Shown: positions 6,347 through 12,155 of the stretch, in pieces
How the letters are laid out: every line of letters starts with the position of its first letter
How positions within the stretch are numbered: the first letter of the stretch is position 1
Assembly (NCBI GenBank): GCA_017626655.1
Contig: JAGAIH010000026.1
Coordinates: forward strand, 1-12,155
DNA length: 12,155 nucleotides
Source of the DNA: Clostridia bacterium
GTDB taxonomy: Bacteria; Bacillota_A; Clostridia; Oscillospirales; CAG-272
Reading direction: 5' to 3'
Translations under genes and position numbers: made by a program
The notes under the pieces: generated by a model
Databases searched by the model: none
What the model was told of the DNA's origin: nothing
What the model saw: only the letters and a program-made list of their open reading frames with translations

Positions 6347-7711
6347 ATGGATACTACCGTGAGCTCAACTCTTTCCACCTTCAAAAAGGTCTACAACTTC
6401 CGCGACCCCGACGCCCGCGGACGGGTGTGTCTCTTGATCTACACCGTCGTGGAATATTTCCTGGTCTACATCACCTCGGGCATCTTCTACACCCAGTTCC
6501 TCCAAAGCTACGGCGTGGACATCACAGGCGTGGGCATTCTGAATTTCGTGCCCTTCCTGGCCTCCATGTTCGTGTTCTTCACCCCCGGGCTGCTCAACCG
6601 CTTCCCCAAGCGTCGCTGGCTCCTGGCGGTGTGTAAATTCCTGTACTACCTCCTCAACGTGGCGGGCCTGACCCTGCTCCCCGCCCTGATTCAAGACTAT
6701 AACACCCTGCTGGGCTGTATGATCGCCGTCTCCTTCCTCTCCTCCCTCTTCAACGTCATCGCCACCGCGGGCTATGCCGCCTGGCATATCCGCTTCCAGC
6801 CCGAGGAGGTCCGCGCCTACCACATGACGGTAGCCCAGTTCCTCAACGCCATCATCTCGGGCATCCTCATGCTCTGCGCGGGCTGGCTCTGCGACAACCT
6901 CCCCGAGTGGTTCATCCTGGCCCTGCGCTACTTCGCCTTCGGTCTGGGCGTGATCAACGTCATCTTCCTGCTCATCCCCCGTGAGGTGGAGTACCCCGTG
7001 GTCCGTGCGCCCAGGTTTTTGGATATCGTCACCATCCCCATCCGCAACAAGAAGTTCATGCGGACCATGCTCATCGTTTTCCTGTGGCAGTTCTCCATGT
7101 ACTGCTACTCCTCCCAGCTGAACTTCTACCTGCTGGACACCATCGGGGTGACCCAGACCTTCTACAACGTCATCATCTTCCTCTACGGTCCCTTCTTCAT
7201 GCTCTTCATGAACTTCTGGCGCAAGAGGATCGAGCGGACCTCCTGGTTCAAGGTCTTCGCCTACGCCCTCTTGATCGTCGCCCCCCTCCAGATCGTCTAC
7301 GGCTTCGTCCAGCCGGGAGATTTTCCCGTCACGATCGGCTCCCTGGCCATGTCTATCCCCCTGTATATCCCCCTGATCCTGTTCGTCCGCCTGCCCCAGC
7401 ACTTCGGCGGCGTGGGACATAACGTGGCCTTCGCCAACTTCCAGTACATCAATATGCCCCTGACCAACAGAGATTCCTTCACCTCCTTCTACCAGATCGT
7501 CTTCAATCTCGGGTCTCTCTCGGGAATGCTCTTCGGTATCGTGTTCACCGAGCTGACCAAGGACTTCTCCTTCACCGCCTTCGGGTACACCTACAAGACG
7601 GGTACCCCCCTGCTCACCATGCTCTGCGGCGTGGTGCAGTTCATCATCATCGCCATCGTGCTGATCGGGCGCAAGAAGCTGGAGCCCGACGCGGATGCGG
7701 AGCACGCTTGA
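6347..7711 (+). CDS. MFS-type permease
   Basis: A 454-residue integral membrane protein rich in hydrophobic segments, with about 12 candidate membrane helices across its length. The loop after the second helix, LLNRFPKRRWLL, is the basic cytoplasmic loop where MFS carriers keep motif A (here only loosely conserved). A central loop after helix 6 (PREVEYPVVRAPRFLDIV) divides two six-helix halves. Substrate unknown. The ATG at 6347 has only a weak upstream AATAGG; a GTG at 6359, preceded by GGATGG at 8 nt, is a credible alternative that would shorten the protein by four residues. A terminator follows within 10 nt. The neighbouring pseudo-M48 gene lies 115 nt upstream on the same strand; a functional link is possible but not shown. 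Confidence 0.85.
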   Translation: MDTTVSSTLSTFKKVYNFRDPDARGRVCLLIYTVVEYFLVYITSGIFYTQFLQSYGVDITGVGILNFVPFLASMFVFFTPGLLNRFPKRRWLLAVCKFLYYLLNVAGLTLLPALIQDYNTLLGCMIAVSFLSSLFNVIATAGYAAWHIRFQPEEVRAYHMTVAQFLNAIISGILMLCAGWLCDNLPEWFILALRYFAFGLGVINVIFLLIPREVEYPVVRAPRFLDIVTIPIRNKKFMRTMLIVFLWQFSMYCYSSQLNFYLLDTIGVTQTFYNVIIFLYGPFFMLFMNFWRKRIERTSWFKVFAYALLIVAPLQIVYGFVQPGDFPVTIGSLAMSIPLYIPLILFVRLPQHFGGVGHNVAFANFQYINMPLTNRDSFTSFYQIVFNLGSLSGMLFGIVFTELTKDFSFTAFGYTYKTGTPLLTMLCGVVQFIIIAIVLIGRKKLEPDADAEHA

Positions 7712-7721
7712 TCTTTTCGAC

Positions 7722-7752
7722 AAAAAGCACTCGGTTCTCGGGTGCTTTTTTG
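7722..7752 (+). terminator. Intrinsic terminator after the MFS permease gene
   Basis: Stem AAAAAGCACTCG (7722-7733) pairs with CGGGTGCTTTTT (7739-7750) with one G-T wobble and a 5-nt loop, ending in a T run (7746-7751). It separates the permease from the secreted peptidase operon. Confidence 0.9.
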
Positions 7753-7791
7753 TTAATTATATTGCTGATTTGTAACTTTATTTTCATTGTG

Positions 7792-7820
7792 TTGACAATA
7801 GTGCAAAAGCATGTTAATAT
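7792..7820 (+). promoter_or_regulatory. Sigma-A promoter for the secreted peptidase-lipoprotein operon
   Basis: TTGACA (7792-7797), 17-nt spacer, TAATAT (7815-7820), followed by an AT-rich leader of about 45 nt up to the ATG at 7874. No further promoter is evident before the three lipoprotein genes, so this one probably drives all four genes to the terminator at 11957. Confidence 0.8.
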
Positions 7821-7873
7821 GTATATATGGTAGTTATATCCATGCTATCAAATAAACAAAAAAGGAGAAAGTT

Positions 7874-10423
7874 ATGAAAAAACTGTTTTTGGTTGCGCTA
7901 TCCATGCTCCTCGTGTGCATGATGGTCTGCAACCCCTGCGCCGCAGAAGCCGTGCAAGAGATCACCAAGTATGACACCGCCTCTCTTCGTGACTTCCCTG
8001 ATTTGGTGAATGACGGAACTGTCGAGGAGCACAAGCTCCTGGAACGCCGTCATGAGGATGAAAAGGAAGCCATGAATATGCTGGCCTACAAAAAGGAAAG
8101 CGGGGAAAACGTCGCCTTCCTCTACCATTTTGACGTAAAGTATAAGGACAAGAACGGAAATATCAAAGACAAGAGCAAGGAGATCGTTCGGGACGGTCTG
8201 TTTTCCACGACCTCCTTCAAAACCAAGGACAACGACATTCTCTCCTATTTCTCGGTCAATGACGATGGGAACGTAGAGGTAAAGACCGTATACGGCGAAT
8301 ACAGCATTGTTTCGGTGATTGAGAATCGGAACAAAGGAAACCGTATCACCGCCGAGCGGGACACAGAGGACACCCTGACCTATCGGAATGCTGTGGATAA
8401 GGGCATACACCTGATGTACGAAGCCGAGTACAACGGCGTGAAAGAATACATCGTCCTGGATTCCAACAGCGGGAACAAATTCACCTTTACCATGGATTTT
8501 GTGGGGCTGACACCACAATTGGCCGCCGACAACAGCGTTTTGCTTTTGAATGCTGCCGGAGAGACCGTCTTGACTATTCCGCCTATTTATGTGGAGGATT
8601 CGGCGGTTGAAAAGAATTCGACCTATGACAACACCGTTAAACTTACACAGGTCAAGGGAAATCGGTATCTGCTGGAAATTACAGTGGATGAGGACTTTTT
8701 GAGTAGTGCGGAGACGGTTTATCCGGTTTATGTGGACCCTTATATTCAGAGAGATAGTAGCAATATTGAAGACACCTATGTAGAAGAAAAGAATCCGGAT
8801 GTAAATTATGGAAATTCTACGACAAACAAGGTTGGGAAAACTGTTACGTCTAAAAGAACGTACACATATATAAAATTCGGGAGTTTCACCACTACCAGTA
8901 TGTACCACAACGTATTAAGTGCGTATTACGAAACGTATGAAATTTCAAACTCCAATAATGTTCTCGTGGATGTTTTGCCGGCTGCCGGTTCATGGACAGA
9001 ATCTACTCTAACGTGGAATAATCAGCCCGGATTTCATGAAGAAATAATCGGGAAAACCGCTGTTATACCCGATATGAATTATTACGGAACTGTTGGTCTT
9101 CATAGATTTTATATTTCCAACCTGGTTCGCGGTTGGTGGCAAGGTCTGCCCAATTACGGTATTGTTTTGAGGAGCAACTATAACAACAGAACAGCCGCAT
9201 TAGCATCCTCTGAAAACACATCAAAAGCATCAAGGCTGGTCATTATATATGTTGAGAGAAGTGAACCAAATCCATTTGATGAAAAAAAGCCTTTCAATTA
9301 TGAACCCGAACACGGCTTATCTGTACCATCATCTGGCTTATATTTTTTAAAAAACAAGAGGAGTGGAAAATACCTGACTGCCGATGTATATAATGGCGGA
9401 AATGCATACCAAAGTGACTTTACCGGCTCCTCAAATCAAAAATGGTATATATCACAAGTAGAAGGCACCGTATATTTTACAATTCGCACTGAGAACCAGA
9501 ATTATAGTCTAGATGTGTATTCCGGAGGAATTAACGAATCAAACAGTGCGTCTGGAAATGCTGATGGATCAAATATTCAAGTTTTCGGCAATAACAGCGG
9601 TAACAATCAAAGATGGAGATTTGTACGGAACTGGAATGGAACGTATAAAATACTTTCTGCTCTCTCCACTTCGAGAGGACTCACAGTATATAACGCCTCC
9701 AATGCTGACAACGCTAATTGCATTCTCTACACGCATAATGTTAATTTCACATATAACGATGATTGGACGATTGAGCCATGTACTCTATTGAATGCAAATT
9801 TTTTCTCCTTTACAGATGAGAATAATGTTGCACTCGATACCACTGAAACCATGGACTATGCCAATGAACAAGCAGAAAAAATGGGCTTTATATCACATAC
9901 TAATAGAATAAATATGTCCGCCAGTTCAGGTCTATCTTCTCTTCCTAATGTAAATCTGTGGTTCTTTTTTGGTCATGGTGCAAGTTCGATACTAGCATTT
10001 AAAGATGCAAGTGGTAATTCATCTTATTTGACTGCTAATGGTGCTAATCCTAATATAAGTTATATCAGCAGTTTAAATAGCAATTCATTGTGCAATCTAT
10101 TTCTGTTCGGAGCAACTGCCTGTTTAGCTGGCGATTGTGGTAGTATAATATTCGAAAGTGACTATGCTTTGGATTTGATTGGCATGGTATATAGAAAGGG
10201 GGCACATTTTTCCTTTGGGTATATTTATAAAATAACTTCGGGCACAACAAATTTTTGGACAGAAACATTTATGAAAAAATTAGCTGAGGGCATGTCATAC
10301 TATGAAGCTATGCAGTATTCGGATTATGAAACCTTGAATAAATATTCGTATTCAGAACCAGCTTTAAGAATATGTTCAAGACACTATACAGGTGACAGTT
10401 CCATCATTCTCTATCATCCCTAA
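7874..10423 (+). CDS. Secreted multidomain protein with lectin module and C-terminal caspase/CHAT-like peptidase
   Basis: 849 residues. A signal peptide (MKKLFLVALSMLLV..., cleavage likely after AAEA near 26) leads to a WapA-like N-terminal region (about 27-290) ending in VYPVYVDPYI, a motif found before wall-associated and Rhs/YD-type C-terminal regions. Next is a DNRLRE-like module (about 296-460: EDTYVEEKNPDVNYG, then STLTWNNQP), then a ricin-B-type lectin (about 484-635) with QKW (522-524), QRW (579-581) and a degenerate DDW. The last ~200 residues resemble caspase-fold peptidases of the CHAT/C25 type: FFFGHG (catalytic His701), FGATACLAG (catalytic Cys750), then KGA (775-777) and the closing FMKKLAEGMSYYEAM helix. 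No sorting signal or transmembrane anchor is seen. A strong AAAGGAG precedes the ATG. Codon use changes near residue 275: GC-rich before, AT-rich after. Three lipoprotein genes follow. Likely a secreted effector or adhesin-protease; its target is unknown. Confidence 0.8.
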   Translation: MKKLFLVALSMLLVCMMVCNPCAAEAVQEITKYDTASLRDFPDLVNDGTVEEHKLLERRHEDEKEAMNMLAYKKESGENVAFLYHFDVKYKDKNGNIKDKSKEIVRDGLFSTTSFKTKDNDILSYFSVNDDGNVEVKTVYGEYSIVSVIENRNKGNRITAERDTEDTLTYRNAVDKGIHLMYEAEYNGVKEYIVLDSNSGNKFTFTMDFVGLTPQLAADNSVLLLNAAGETVLTIPPIYVEDSAVEKNSTYDNTVKLTQVKGNRYLLEITVDEDFLSSAETVYPVYVDPYIQRDSSNIEDTYVEEKNPDVNYGNSTTNKVGKTVTSKRTYTYIKFGSFTTTSMYHNVLSAYYETYEISNSNNVLVDVLPAAGSWTESTLTWNNQPGFHEEIIGKTAVIPDMNYYGTVGLHRFYISNLVRGWWQGLPNYGIVLRSNYNNRTAALASSENTSKASRLVIIYVERSEPNPFDEKKPFNYEPEHGLSVPSSGLYFLKNKRSGKYLTADVYNGGNAYQSDFTGSSNQKWYISQVEGTVYFTIRTENQNYSLDVYSGGINESNSASGNADGSNIQVFGNNSGNNQRWRFVRNWNGTYKILSALSTSRGLTVYNASNADNANCILYTHNVNFTYNDDWTIEPCTLLNANFFSFTDENNVALDTTETMDYANEQAEKMGFISHTNRINMSASSGLSSLPNVNLWFFFGHGASSILAFKDASGNSSYLTANGANPNISYISSLNSNSLCNLFLFGATACLAGDCGSIIFESDYALDLIGMVYRKGAHFSFGYIYKITSGTTNFWTETFMKKLAEGMSYYEAMQYSDYETLNKYSYSEPALRICSRHYTGDSSIILYHP

Positions 10424-10850
10424 TAGGAAAGGAGCCATCATGAAACGAATTATTCTCCTATTGCTCTGTCTATCTCTAGTTGTATCTTTAATTGCCTGTA
10501 GTTCCCATCCTTTCACGAGTACCGAGGCTGGTGAATACCCCACACAGTGTATCCGGGCTTCGTTCATTTATTCCGAATACGAAATAAACATTAACGAGAC
10601 TGTTGACAAGTTTCCCCTGTTCATTCCTTACATGGGTCTTAAGCACGAAGAAGATTCCATTGAACATATTGATGTAGAATTTACAATCGATTATCCTGAT
10701 GTTGTGGAAATCGTGTCTTACGATGTTAATCAGCTTTTGAATAACAATATGTATGACGGCCTTACTTTCAAAGGAAAAAAATCTGGTGTAGCTACTATAA
10801 CCATGACCTTCATCTACAAGCCCACAGGAGGTAGAAGTACCCCATCTACA
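8690..10850. other. AT-rich block spanning most of the peptidase gene and lipoprotein 1
   Basis: Hand counts of single 60-nt lines give 38% GC at 9841-9900, 33% at 10201-10260 and 35% at 10681-10740, against 47% at 8041-8100, 55% at 11761-11820 and 63% at 5281-5340 in the pseudo-M48 gene. The shift begins around the VYPVYVDP codons (near 8715) and ends in the last codons of lipoprotein 1. The borders are approximate. It looks like a cassette of different origin embedded in native DNA. Confidence 0.65.
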
Positions 10851-10892
10851 ACCATTATCACCGTGGTAGACCCCGCCGAGACCGCCGAATGA
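10440..10892 (+). CDS. Small lipoprotein 1, Ig-like, partner candidate of the secreted peptidase
   Basis: 150 residues. The signal sequence ends in lipobox LIAC (Cys20). A GEYP motif (31-34) is followed by a beta-rich domain: IDVEFTIDYPDVVEIVSYD (78-96), YDGLTFKGKKSGVATITMTF (105-124), YKPTGG (126-131), and a final strand IITVVDPAETAE. The pattern of a PDV strand, a G-T-x-K-G turn and a closing VTVV strand resembles bacterial Ig-like (BIG2-type) domains; this is by eye. It starts 16 nt after the peptidase stop with AAAGGAG at 5 nt, so the two are almost surely co-transcribed. Its DNA is AT-rich like the end of the peptidase gene except for the last ~40 bases, which are GC-rich and nearly identical to the end of lipoprotein 2. 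Function unknown; a surface-bound inhibitor or docking partner is the best guess. Confidence 0.8.
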   Translation: MKRIILLLLCLSLVVSLIACSSHPFTSTEAGEYPTQCIRASFIYSEYEININETVDKFPLFIPYMGLKHEEDSIEHIDVEFTIDYPDVVEIVSYDVNQLLNNNMYDGLTFKGKKSGVATITMTFIYKPTGGRSTPSTTIITVVDPAETAE

Positions 10893-10896
10893 TCCC

Positions 10897-10947
10897 CGCC
10901 ACCACTATTCCGGCGACTCCTCCATCATCCTATACCACCCATCCTAA
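10897..10947 (+). pseudogene. Relic of a peptidase C-terminus between lipoproteins 1 and 2
   Basis: Read in the frame of 10903 this stretch gives RHHYSGDSSIILYHPS and a TAA stop, against RHYTGDSSIILYHP and TAA at the end of the intact peptidase (10379-10423). The similarity is in protein, while the codons are GC-rich and differ from the intact gene, so this is not a fresh copy. No start or upstream part of the gene is present. Its TAA overlaps the ribosome binding site (TAAAGGAG) of lipoprotein 2, just as the intact peptidase stop precedes that of lipoprotein 1. Confidence 0.8.
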
Positions 10948-10958
10948 AGGAGCTGACC

Positions 10959-11414
10959 ATGAAGTTTCTACGCACTTTTTTAATCATACTATTACATTTT
11001 TCATTGCTCTTGACTTCCTGCAATCCCCGTCCTGCTCCGGAGTATGAAAGCGGAGAATACCCAGAGGTCGTGGGTATCCACTTCTATGATGCCCCCTACC
11101 AAATCCAATTAGGAAAAGAAACCGATCCCTTCCAATTTGAAAAGCTTTGTGGCCTCACGATCGAGCAGGGCAAGGGTTTCCGAATTGCGGATTTGGATGT
11201 AAAAGTCAGTGTTGAAAAGCCCGATGTGCTGGAACTGATCAGCTTCGATCGGGATGCCATTTTGGATCAGGAAGAATACGGTGGCATCACCGTTAAGGGG
11301 TTGAAAGCCGAAACCTCCAAAGTGTACGTAACCTTCATCTACACGCCCACAGGCGGCACCAAAACCATCGAAGCCACCGTCACAGTGGTAGACCCCGCCG
11401 AGACTGCCGAATGA
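10959..11414 (+). CDS. Small lipoprotein 2, paralogue of lipoproteins 1 and 3
   Basis: 151 residues; lipobox LTSC (Cys21), then GEYP (32-35), LDVKVSVEKPDVLELISFD (79-97), YGGITVKGL (107-115), VYVTFIYTPTGG (122-133) and the common ending VTVVDPAETAE. The same order of motifs as in lipoproteins 1 and 3 shows common descent by tandem duplication; the loop between GEYP and LDVKV is the most variable part. A peptidase relic directly precedes it and its AGGAG lies 6 nt before the ATG. GC content is intermediate (50% in 11221-11280 by hand count). It may be an orphan partner of a peptidase end that has been lost. Confidence 0.8.
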   Translation: MKFLRTFLIILLHFSLLLTSCNPRPAPEYESGEYPEVVGIHFYDAPYQIQLGKETDPFQFEKLCGLTIEQGKGFRIADLDVKVSVEKPDVLELISFDRDAILDQEEYGGITVKGLKAETSKVYVTFIYTPTGGTKTIEATVTVVDPAETAE

Positions 11415-11422
11415 TCCCCGCC

Positions 11423-11470
11423 CGCCACTACGCCGGCAACTCCTACATCATCCTGTATCACGACTCATAA
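11423..11470 (+). pseudogene. Relic of a peptidase C-terminus between lipoproteins 2 and 3
   Basis: Translates as RHYAGNSYIILYHDS with a TAA stop, collinear with the end of the intact peptidase. It is in frame with an ATG at 11411 that overlaps the stop of lipoprotein 2 (ATGA), giving a 19-codon frame; in the first relic the equivalent frame is broken by a one-base difference. A decayed gene end is the simplest explanation, but a short translated frame cannot be excluded. Confidence 0.75.
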
Positions 11471-11489
11471 AACCGAAAGGAGACTACCC

Positions 11490-11951
11490 ATGAAAAAGAT
11501 CCTGTGTATGGTCACGCTGTGCCTCGCCGTCCTGCTGCTTCTTTCCTCCTGCAAGCAACAGAATCCCGCCGAGATTCTCGGGCTGGAAAGCGGCGAATAT
11601 CCCAATCTGGGCGCGATCCGCTTCATGAATGAGCCCACCGTTCAGATCGGAGAGGTGTGCAAGCCCCTGGAGACCTGCCGCTTCTGGGAGCCCGATGAAA
11701 AGACCGCTGAGATTCTGAAATACGACGATCTGGAGATCGACGTATGGGCTGAGGATCCCGAGGTGCTGGAGATCGTATCCGTGGATCGGGATAAACTCGC
11801 CTTCCGCCAAAGCTATGACGGAATCACCGTCAAGGGCCTGCGGGCAGGCACTACCAAGGTCTACATCAAGCTGACCTACGTCTACACCGGCGGAACCTTC
11901 ACGGACGAGACCACCGTCACCGTGGTTGCCCCCGCCGAGACTGCCGAATAA
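11490..11951 (+). CDS. Small lipoprotein 3, paralogue of lipoproteins 1 and 2
   Basis: 153 residues; lipobox LSSC (Cys21), GEYP (35-38), LEIDVWAEDPEVLEIVSVD (81-99), YDGITVKGLRAGTTKVYIKL (109-128), VYTGG (131-135) and the ending VTVVAPAETAE. It is the most GC-rich of the three (55% in 11761-11820 by hand count), like the surrounding chromosome, which suggests it has been here longest. GAAAGGAG lies 7 nt before the ATG. It is the last gene of the operon and a terminator follows at once; no peptidase relic lies behind it. Confidence 0.8.
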   Translation: MKKILCMVTLCLAVLLLLSSCKQQNPAEILGLESGEYPNLGAIRFMNEPTVQIGEVCKPLETCRFWEPDEKTAEILKYDDLEIDVWAEDPEVLEIVSVDRDKLAFRQSYDGITVKGLRAGTTKVYIKLTYVYTGGTFTDETTVTVVAPAETAE

Positions 11952-11956
11952 CCTCT

Positions 11957-11985
11957 ATCCCCCTTCCCACTCGCGGAAGGGGGAT
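11957..11985 (+). terminator. Terminator-like hairpin closing the peptidase-lipoprotein operon
   Basis: An 11-bp stem (11957-11967 with 11975-11985, arms ATCCCCCTTCC and GGAAGGGGGAT) with a 7-nt loop begins 6 nt past the stop of lipoprotein 3 and is followed by TTTATGTTTTT, an interrupted T run. It resembles the CCTTCCC-type hairpins of the intergenic repeats and may derive from one. Confidence 0.75.
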
Positions 11986-12006
11986 TTATGTTTTTGGGGA
12001 GGCGTG

Positions 12007-12034
12007 CAAATTGGGGTTTAGCGAACTGTTTGAC
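12007..12034 (+). repeat. Dispersed intergenic repeat copy, inverted relative to 165-192
   Basis: CAAATTGGGGTTTAGCG and the following bases match the reverse complement of 165-192 at 25 of 28 positions. Shorter relatives are at 3626-3642 and 3926-3942. Confidence 0.7.
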
Positions 12035-12042
12035 GGAACAGG

Positions 12043-12130
12043 TCAGTATGTTTTTCGGTGGCTACTCATCCGTCACGCCCTTCGGGCGTGCCACCTTCCC
12101 TCACAAGGGAAGGCTCATTCAGTATGTTTT
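12043..12130. repeat. Two-hairpin palindromic repeat flanked by 12-bp direct repeats
   Basis: TCAGTATGTTTT occurs at 12043-12054 and again at 12119-12130. Between them are hairpin CACGCCC-ttc-GGGCGTG (12074-12090) and hairpin CCTTCCCT-caca-AGGGAAGG (12094-12113). The order TCATCC, hairpin with a TTC loop, then CCTTCCC hairpin is the same as in 3858-3924 although the stem sequences differ. The direct repeats may be a target duplication from insertion. Confidence 0.65.
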
Positions 12131-12155
12131 GCGTCACCCTAAAAAGCCTTTAGAC

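Noticed and set aside
6365..7723. Long minus-strand open frame antisense to the MFS permease gene
   Set aside because: The translation is a Glu/Gly/His-rich low-complexity string with no start signal; the plus strand encodes a clear membrane protein with promoter and terminator.
7898..8908. Minus-strand open frame opposite the start of the secreted peptidase gene
   Set aside because: The plus strand has signal peptide, ribosome binding site and recognisable domains; the opposite frame has none of these.
10440..11951. Lipoproteins as chagasin-type (I42) inhibitors
   Set aside because: The Ig-like pattern is suggestive, but the NPTTG and RPW loop motifs of chagasins are not seen, and chagasins act on papain-like rather than caspase-like peptidases.
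165..12034. The whole window as one composite transposon bounded by inverted 28-nt repeats
   Set aside because: Two further copies of the core repeat lie inside, there is no transposase, and the ends are imperfect; dispersed intergenic repeats explain this better.

Overview
The window looks like chromosomal DNA from a Gram-positive anaerobe of the class Clostridia, probably an uncultured gut lineage. This is inference from sequence style, not a database match. Strong AGGAGG-type ribosome binding sites precede most genes, there are several near-consensus sigma-A promoters (TTGACA-17-TATAAT), four lipoproteins carry classical lipoboxes, and GC-rich coding DNA is separated by families of short palindromic intergenic repeats. 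No RNA gene, CRISPR array, transposase or phage gene was seen.

Layout. 1-306: a short element with inverted ends (1-136), then a terminator for the minus-strand genes. 307-2030, minus strand: a two-gene operon of a lipoprotein (upstream) and an M28-type zinc peptidase with a membrane insertion. 2065-2158: two strong divergent sigma-A promoters. 2180-3604, plus strand: an unrecognised 185-residue protein and a radical SAM/SPASM-like enzyme. 3605-4146: an intergenic region dominated by a 67-nt inverted repeat pair. 4147-6231: a membrane protein with an M48-peptidase-like layout but no HExxH zinc site, plus a C-terminal TPR-like part. 6347-7711: an MFS-type permease with its own promoter and a terminator. 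7874-11951: an operon of one large secreted protein followed by three paralogous small lipoproteins, closed by a terminator at 11957-11985. 11986-12155: more palindromic repeats.

The most interesting part is 7792-11985. The first gene encodes an 849-residue secreted protein: a WapA-like N-terminal region, a DNRLRE-like module, a ricin-B-type lectin with QxW motifs and a C-terminal caspase/CHAT-like cysteine peptidase (His701/Cys750). The three lipoproteins share a GEYP motif, an Ig-like core and the same last six residues (PAETAE). Between lipoproteins 1 and 2, and again between 2 and 3, lies a short relic that translates as the last ~15 residues of the peptidase (gene: RHYTGDSSIILYHP; relics: RHHYSGDSSIILYHPS and RHYAGNSYIILYHDS). 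The locus therefore looks like a series of [peptidase C-terminus + lipoprotein] modules, of which only the first still has a whole peptidase. Base composition supports this: the start of the peptidase gene has near-native GC, an AT-rich block runs from about 8690 to about 10850, and the lipoproteins become more GC-rich with distance from the peptidase. This is the arrangement expected for a polymorphic-toxin-type locus, with an exchangeable effector end, a cognate partner lipoprotein and older orphan partners downstream. That reading is inference; the relics, the domain order and the composition shift are visible directly.
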